This document shows, in pieces, positions 59,141 to 64,000 of a DNA stretch of 64,000 nucleotides (positions are counted from its first letter, which is position 1; each line of letters starts with the position of its first letter). The translations under genes were made by a program, and so were the position numbers. Origin of the DNA: Parasponia andersonii (Eukaryota > Streptophyta > Magnoliopsida > Rosales > Cannabaceae); contig JXTB01000392.1 in the NCBI GenBank assembly GCA_002914805.1, positions 323,345 through 387,344 on the forward strand, given 5' to 3'. The notes under the pieces were generated by a model. The model saw only the letters and a program-made list of their open reading frames with translations. It was not told where the DNA came from and made no database searches.

Positions 59141-60287
59141 AGCGACGACGAGAGTCACGAGACGGAGCTTTTCTGGCCCAGTCCTACTCGAGCTGGGTCT
59201 CTGCGTAGAAGACCCGTCAAAATTGGGTTTGAGTAGACGATAAATATTTTAAACCGAGAAATTAGGTTAAATATGCACGCGTTGACGGAGGTTTTGTCAA
59301 CAATAAATTTTAGAAAAAAATTATGAGACGTGATTTGTGTGAATAATATTCTTAATTAAAGCAAATAAAGAGATAAAGATTTTATAGTACTTCAGTCCCG
59401 AAAAAGATGAGCTTACGTCCACTGTTTTTAACTATATTCTGGAGAATTATAAGAACTCAAAATTACAATGTGTAATCTGAAAAGAAGTGAATACTCTTAA
59501 GAATTCTTTCTGCCTCTCCCCTTTCTTTTTTTCTCCAAAGTCCTCCATCTGAAACACTGAGTTCCCTTTATATAGATGAGGGTAACTCAATATTCCTAAT
59601 TGTGAATACGGGTAACTATATAATCGGTAACAGAATTTGAGTAACAACATAATTGGGTAACTACTTTAAAACAAGTAACTGGTCGATCATGAAAGAGAGA
59701 CTTCTATTTCCCTTTCCTTGCAGGTTATCTGTTTGACGAAACAGAGACTTGTTTCCTTTTCTTTTGGAGGAGGTCGCACATATCTTATACAGAGGAGGTC
59801 GCACGTAACTTATGCGAAGGAGGTCGCACATAACTACACGGAGGAGGTCGCACATATTCTTACACATGCGACCTGACATAGGATTTTAGACCGCACAACA
59901 ATTGCCCCCAGCTCCATTAGTTCTTTAGGACAAAATGGAGCTTCCTTTTAACGTAGGTGAGTGCGATCTTAAAAAATGCGATGTCACGACCTAGACTTGA
60001 GATCCTTGAAGAGTTGAAGAGTCGCCAGATTTCAAATCACATCTCTCAAGATCACGCGTACCTTTTTCTGACAGACAGAAACACGTGTAGCCTTTTCTAA
60101 GAAAGATAGCAGAACTCGAGGAGGCTCGAGGATATCAATGATGCCAACCGTCGTTTTTAAACCAAATCTTTTCAAATTTCAAAAGATTCACTATCTTCGG
60201 AAAAAATCAAATCCCGCGTGAACTTCGGCCTTTAGATCCGAAAATCAAACACCTTGATCTACGGTTGTGATTTAACAGTGCTTAGGG
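59141..60287. other. Left part of the right-hand transposon, LTR-like
   Basis: The block is compositionally like the following element and carries the tandem repeat at 59768-59866, GAGATCC/CGAGG-rich strings and a TATA box at its end. It probably holds a left LTR or promoter region, but I could not place its left boundary. Confidence 0.45.
59768..59866 (+). repeat. Four tandem units of 24-25 bp (AGGAGGTCGCAC)
   Basis: Units start at 59768, 59793, 59818 and 59842, each beginning AGGAGGTCGCAC followed by a variable AT-rich half. The inverse core GCGACCT follows at about 59868, so a hairpin with the last unit is possible. Confidence 0.9.
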
Positions 60288-60295
60288 TATAAATA
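60288..60295 (+). promoter_or_regulatory. TATA box of the Transposase_28-type gene
   Basis: TATAAATA in the context AGGGTATAAATATCAG. A leader exon follows and ends at 60462 with the donor GTTAGT. Confidence 0.65.
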
Positions 60296-60852
60296 TCAGA
60301 AACCAATCCATTTCTGCTCTATTATACTGTTTCCATCTTTTCTCAGAAAATACCGAAGTTTCAGAGAACCCTAAAGCGCCGTTTCGTCCTTCAGCTCGCA
60401 CAATTCCAGTACCTTCTCCGACGGAGTTCAAACCATCTCAATCCCTCCGCTTCTGAAGAAAGGTTAGTTCATTTCTTCTCTTATTTTTCTCTGTTCTTGG
60501 AAAAACAATTTCAATTTTTAGGAATAGAAACACATCCTACATTGAAGTGAAATTAGAATTATTTTTATCCCCCCTTTTCCAGTCCATAAAGTAGACTTAC
60601 TAGATAATAACCAGAAACAAACTCGTGAAAAGAATTTCTAGGATTTGATACCCTATTTTATTTTCCGACGAACTGTTTGAACATTTATTTTCTACGAACT
60701 GCTCGAACAATTTTTATGAATCCGTAGACCTCTTAGGAATAAATTGATGAGCTTACTTGTTAGTACAATCTTAGGATGAATACCCAAAGTACTGGCATAG
60801 TGAGAATCCTCGATGCCTGTATAGGACTAAATCCCTGCGTATTTCTTTTCAG

Positions 60853-62994
60853 ATGTCTAGTAGTAATGAATTTAGGGAAGGGAATGCATTTTCCGGAGAT
60901 TCTAACTCAAGTGTTAGTTCTATAAATCTTGAAGATTACCTTGAGCCAGAAACCAAAGTAGAAATAATATGGGTCAGGCGAAGTGGTCCTCGCATAGGCG
61001 ATCTCCCACAAGACCAATGGCTCCAACATATCAGGGATGCCCCTGCATTTTCATTAGGCTATCAATATATAGAGGGGAATTGGTCATGTACCAATATAAT
61101 AACGAGCTGCACATCGAACAAACTCAGCAAAATCGCGAGCAGCTATAAGATCGCCATACCTCTTCGCCTACCTATGGAATTTAACCGACCACACACTCCC
61201 CTACATGGACTCGCTTCTTTTTCCGAGGCAGTCCTCAAGTGTGGCGTGCATCTCCCACTCCATCCGTATATAAAATTGATTATTGACTACTATGGGGTCG
61301 TCCATTTTCAATTGACCCCTAATACCTATAGATATATAGTAGGTTTATATATACTGTACCATAAATTAGGTTTAGAAATCCCTTCTCCTAAAGAATTCAC
61401 TTGGTTCTACCAAGTGAAATTAAACCCGTCAGATCTTGGCTTCTTCTATACAAGCAAATGGTCGAACCAGGCAATAAAAACGATCTACGGGGTTCGCAAC
61501 AACATGGGAAAGTGAAAAAATCCATTTTTACATTTTGACTATGCGGCTAACGGCTTCTTTCAAAATCCTGGTAGGTAGTCTTCCAATTTATTGCCTTTTT
61601 TCTATTTTGTTACTTTTATACTGATCGCATTCGAATGTCATCACAGATAACAGGGATCGACCAGGACTCTCCAGGGAACAGCTCGCAAGGGTATAAAAAA
61701 TCAACGACATTCCAATTGAGGAATTTAATTGGAAGGTATTAGGTACTTCAAATAACCTGGTCGCTTGCGGTCTGCTTCCAAAGGGAGCCGTGTTCCCAGA
61801 CCCCCCGGTCCTTTCATCTAAACCATCAAGCTCGAAGAAGAAGCCAAGGAAAAGGACGAATTTAGGTGCCTCGTCTTCCAGAACTAGAAAACGAAAAGCA
61901 CCAGCCACCCTTCCAACCTCAGACTCTTCATCTCCAGAGACAGCGTCACCACCAGCTCCTCAACCAGCTCCACAAGAAGAAGGTAATCATACATATACAT
62001 TCTAATTACCTTTATATTATATCTCCTCACTCACTGACATATCTGTACAGAGATGGAAATCGGTAGCGGCTTGCGAGCACCACCCTTAACTCTCGGGTCA
62101 ATGGAAAAAACCAAGACACCCGAGAGTACTCTGTCATTGAAAGGGAAAGAGAAGGTTGACAGCTCCAAGAAAAGAAAAGTTGCCTTCGAGGACTTCCCAG
62201 CAAGCTCGCCTCCACCACAGCCTTAGCCAACGAGTCATCCTGAACCACCTAAAGAGGTTGCCACTTCTTCAGAACCGATCCTGGTAGATAAAGATGAAGA
62301 GCTCTTCGCGCTCCTCAACCAGTTACCAGAGAAGGTTGGTATGAGCACAGCCTTCATTGATCGCTTCACATCCGAGGAAGGCTGGGAGCGGATGAAGCGA
62401 CGATCTTCCAAGGTCACTTTTGGATCTGCTATGAGGATGCTGGCCAATGTAAGTACTTTTCTATCCTCTCCTCGAATGTATTTTCTTAGTATTAACGATT
62501 AGATTTTTCAGACTGCGGCTGCTACTGTCCTGATGCACGACCCGGTCCTCGAATGCTTGGAGAAGGCCGAAAAAGTTGAAGAGATAACCCAAGCGTTCAA
62601 GAATTCGGAGAAGGCTCAGGAGGAGGAGAGAACGACCTTCAACTTGGAGAGGCAGCAGATGCTTGAAGACCTGGCCAAGGAGAGACTCGAGAAGGAGAAT
62701 CTCGAGGAGAAAGTCAAAGAGCTCGAGAAGACCATCTCTGAGCATCCGGATCGCATGAAGAAAGCTACCACTGAGGTGGTTCACAAAGCCATTGAGGAGT
62801 TCAAGGCGACTGAAGTCAAAGAACTCGAAGATAAAGCTAGTGATATCGCCTCGTCGACCATCATTTTTAATATTTTCTGCGAGCATCCGGATTTTGACTT
62901 CTCCATCCTTGGCGAGGACGTGGTCGAGCTCGTCCAAAGTTGGAGGGAGGATACTGCTAAAGCTGGAGATGGCAGTGCGAGCCCTTCTGCATAA
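60853..62994 (+). pseudogene. Transposase_28-type (putative gypsy-type transposon) gene with three nonsense codons
   Basis: The model is a non-coding exon ending 60462, an intron 60463-60852, then coding exons 60853-61570, 61647-61982, 62051-62448 and 62512-62994. All junctions are GT-AG and phases agree, giving 645 codons. The N-terminal part (about residues 100-200: FSEAVLKCGVHLPLHPY, then FQLTPNTYRYIVGLYILYHK) is the plant 'putative gypsy type transposon' domain (PF04195). A basic Ser/Pro-rich linker follows, then a long charged coiled coil (in exon 5: ERLEKENLEEKVKELEKTI), as in that group. In-frame stops are TGA 61513, TAA 61694 and TAG 62224. The encoded protein's role is not known. It is probably an accessory ORF of a large retrotransposon extending past the window. 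Confidence 0.8.
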
Positions 62995-64000
62995 CTTGTT
63001 TTTTTTTTTTTTAGAACAATGCAGGCTTAGTCCCCCTTCCTTTCTGCGCATGTACGAGTGACTTCTTTTAATAAATATTATTATTTTTTCCTATCATGCT
63101 CCTGCAAAATAATGAAAACACAATAGTAATTTTAACTAAGTAGTCAATCACTAAGTGATTGATCAGTACGCTTTTAGCGATTTGAATCCGACTAACTTAA
63201 AACGAGATTTAAGCGTTAGGATAAGTTAGGTCACTTAAGAAAACAATCAATACGAGTGATGCAAACTCAACTGTGTTTCAAAAGTTCCATGTCAAAATAA
63301 AATATAGTAATATATCACTTCGAACAATGAACGTTTGGCTTAGTTACTTTTTTGTTCGAGGAGGAAAATTGCGTAATACGACATGCTGAGGCATGAAGCG
63401 AGGAGAAAATCCTAGGATTTTAAGGAGATTCAGACACTTCGACGATCTAGAACCTTGTCTCCTCTAAATGGACGTTTGCATAGTCCCTTAGGAAACAAGT
63501 AGGAGATAACAATCTAATCCTACTGCCCCCCAAGTTTCATGGTGTCCGAAAACTGCCATGATCCCAGCAGCCACACCATGAATCAAACAAAGTTGAAGTA
63601 ATAGCCGAAGAAATATTATTGACGAATGACGATCAACGAATGACGAATAACGAATGACGATCAGCGAATGACGATCAACGAATGGGTAATCTTTATTGAT
63701 GAATGACGAAAACATGAAGATATTCATGAAAGTTAACTGATAAAAGCGACAAAGCTGTCCTACACTCCAAGCATGCTCGATCTTTTTTCTACCAGTTCGA
63801 GCTAACTTATATATCCCAGGTCAAATGATGGCAATAATAATAAATTCTCAAAAATTCCGAAGAACGAGGTCTTGTCGAAGAACAAGTGCCAATAAATCTT
63901 CGTTTGACTTTAGGATTATAACATCGAGCAGTGAACTGTTGATATGATGCGATATGAAGTTGAGACTGCTCGCGCCTTTCTTTTAAGAGATCGAGCTCCA
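62995..64000. other. Downstream part of the right-hand transposon
   Basis: No ORF is evident. A poly-T at 62999-63013, an AATAAA-like string near 63071 and the tandem repeat at 63620-63712 are the visible features. The sequence continues beyond the window. Confidence 0.45.
63620..63712 (+). repeat. Degenerate AACGAATGACGAT tandem array
   Basis: At least six variants of GACGAATGAC / AACGAATGACGAT follow each other with about 13-14 bp spacing. No function is suggested. Confidence 0.8.

Noticed and set aside
62461..63051. 196-aa minus-strand ORF
   Set aside because: It lies exactly antisense to the coiled-coil exon of the plus-strand transposon gene; repetitive GAG/AAG codons keep the opposite frame open.
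1..64000. CRISPR arrays, rRNA, complete tRNA genes, organelle DNA insertions, well-known conserved plant microRNAs
   Set aside because: I looked for regular spacer arrays, rRNA signatures, tRNA-like folds and the common miR156/159/160/166/167/172 sequences and saw none; a covariance search could still find a tRNA I missed.

Overview
The window is AT-rich nuclear DNA of a flowering plant, most likely a eudicot. The evidence is spliced genes with GT-AG introns, plant-only families (TFL1/CEN, LITTLE ZIPPER, HD-ZIP III partners), many miniature and LTR transposons, and long AT/CT microsatellites. There is no bacterial gene, CRISPR array or operon. The species cannot be fixed from the sequence.

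Protein-coding genes that look intact are few and widely spaced. They are: a five-exon alpha/beta hydrolase (minus, 2094-5042); a TERMINAL FLOWER 1/CENTRORADIALIS-type PEBP gene with the family's classic four exons (plus, 18416-19858); a small unrecognised 116-residue protein (minus, 33027-33377); an intronless Yip1-family Golgi/ER membrane protein (minus, 36492-37259); the CAAX prenyl protease 2 gene RCE1/FACE2, which I resolved into eight exons (plus, 43713-47161); and a LITTLE ZIPPER gene of the ZPR3/4 kind (minus, 49925-50152). From memory, the hydrolase, Yip1, FACE2 and ZPR4 homologues are neighbours on Arabidopsis chromosome 2 (around At2g36290-At2g36307), so this looks like an old conserved block stretched by transposons. 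A decayed acyl-carrier-protein exon lies at about 56.9 kb.

Most of the rest is mobile DNA. From left to right: a Mutator-like element with long divergent terminal inverted repeats (6775-9765) carrying a short ORF and a large field of degenerate self-complementary repeats; a non-autonomous hAT element with a SINE inside it (11909-12711); a CACTA-type terminus (13298); a long solo LTR of Del/Tekay appearance (about 21.4-24.1 kb); a complete 403-bp TRIM element with identical 5-bp target duplications (25574-25976); two copies of a dispersed repeat, one split by a solo LTR (30146-30673); another hAT-like element (31201-31970); a broken Ty3/gypsy element of Tat type lacking integrase (38061-43167); a Tourist-like MITE inside an RCE1 intron; a cluster of related MITEs at 53 kb; and, at the right edge, part of a large element carrying a spliced Transposase_28-type ORF with three nonsense codons (60853-62994).

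No new biochemical system is evident. The most unusual signals are the field of inverted TTCTTGACC/GGTCAAGAA units inside the Mutator-like element, the nested insertions with a second repeat copy standing in as the empty site, and the transition-biased decay of the transposon genes. The genes do not form one pathway; they share a block by ancestry. All exon models are mine, from reading splice sites and protein conservation by eye, with no alignment or search run.
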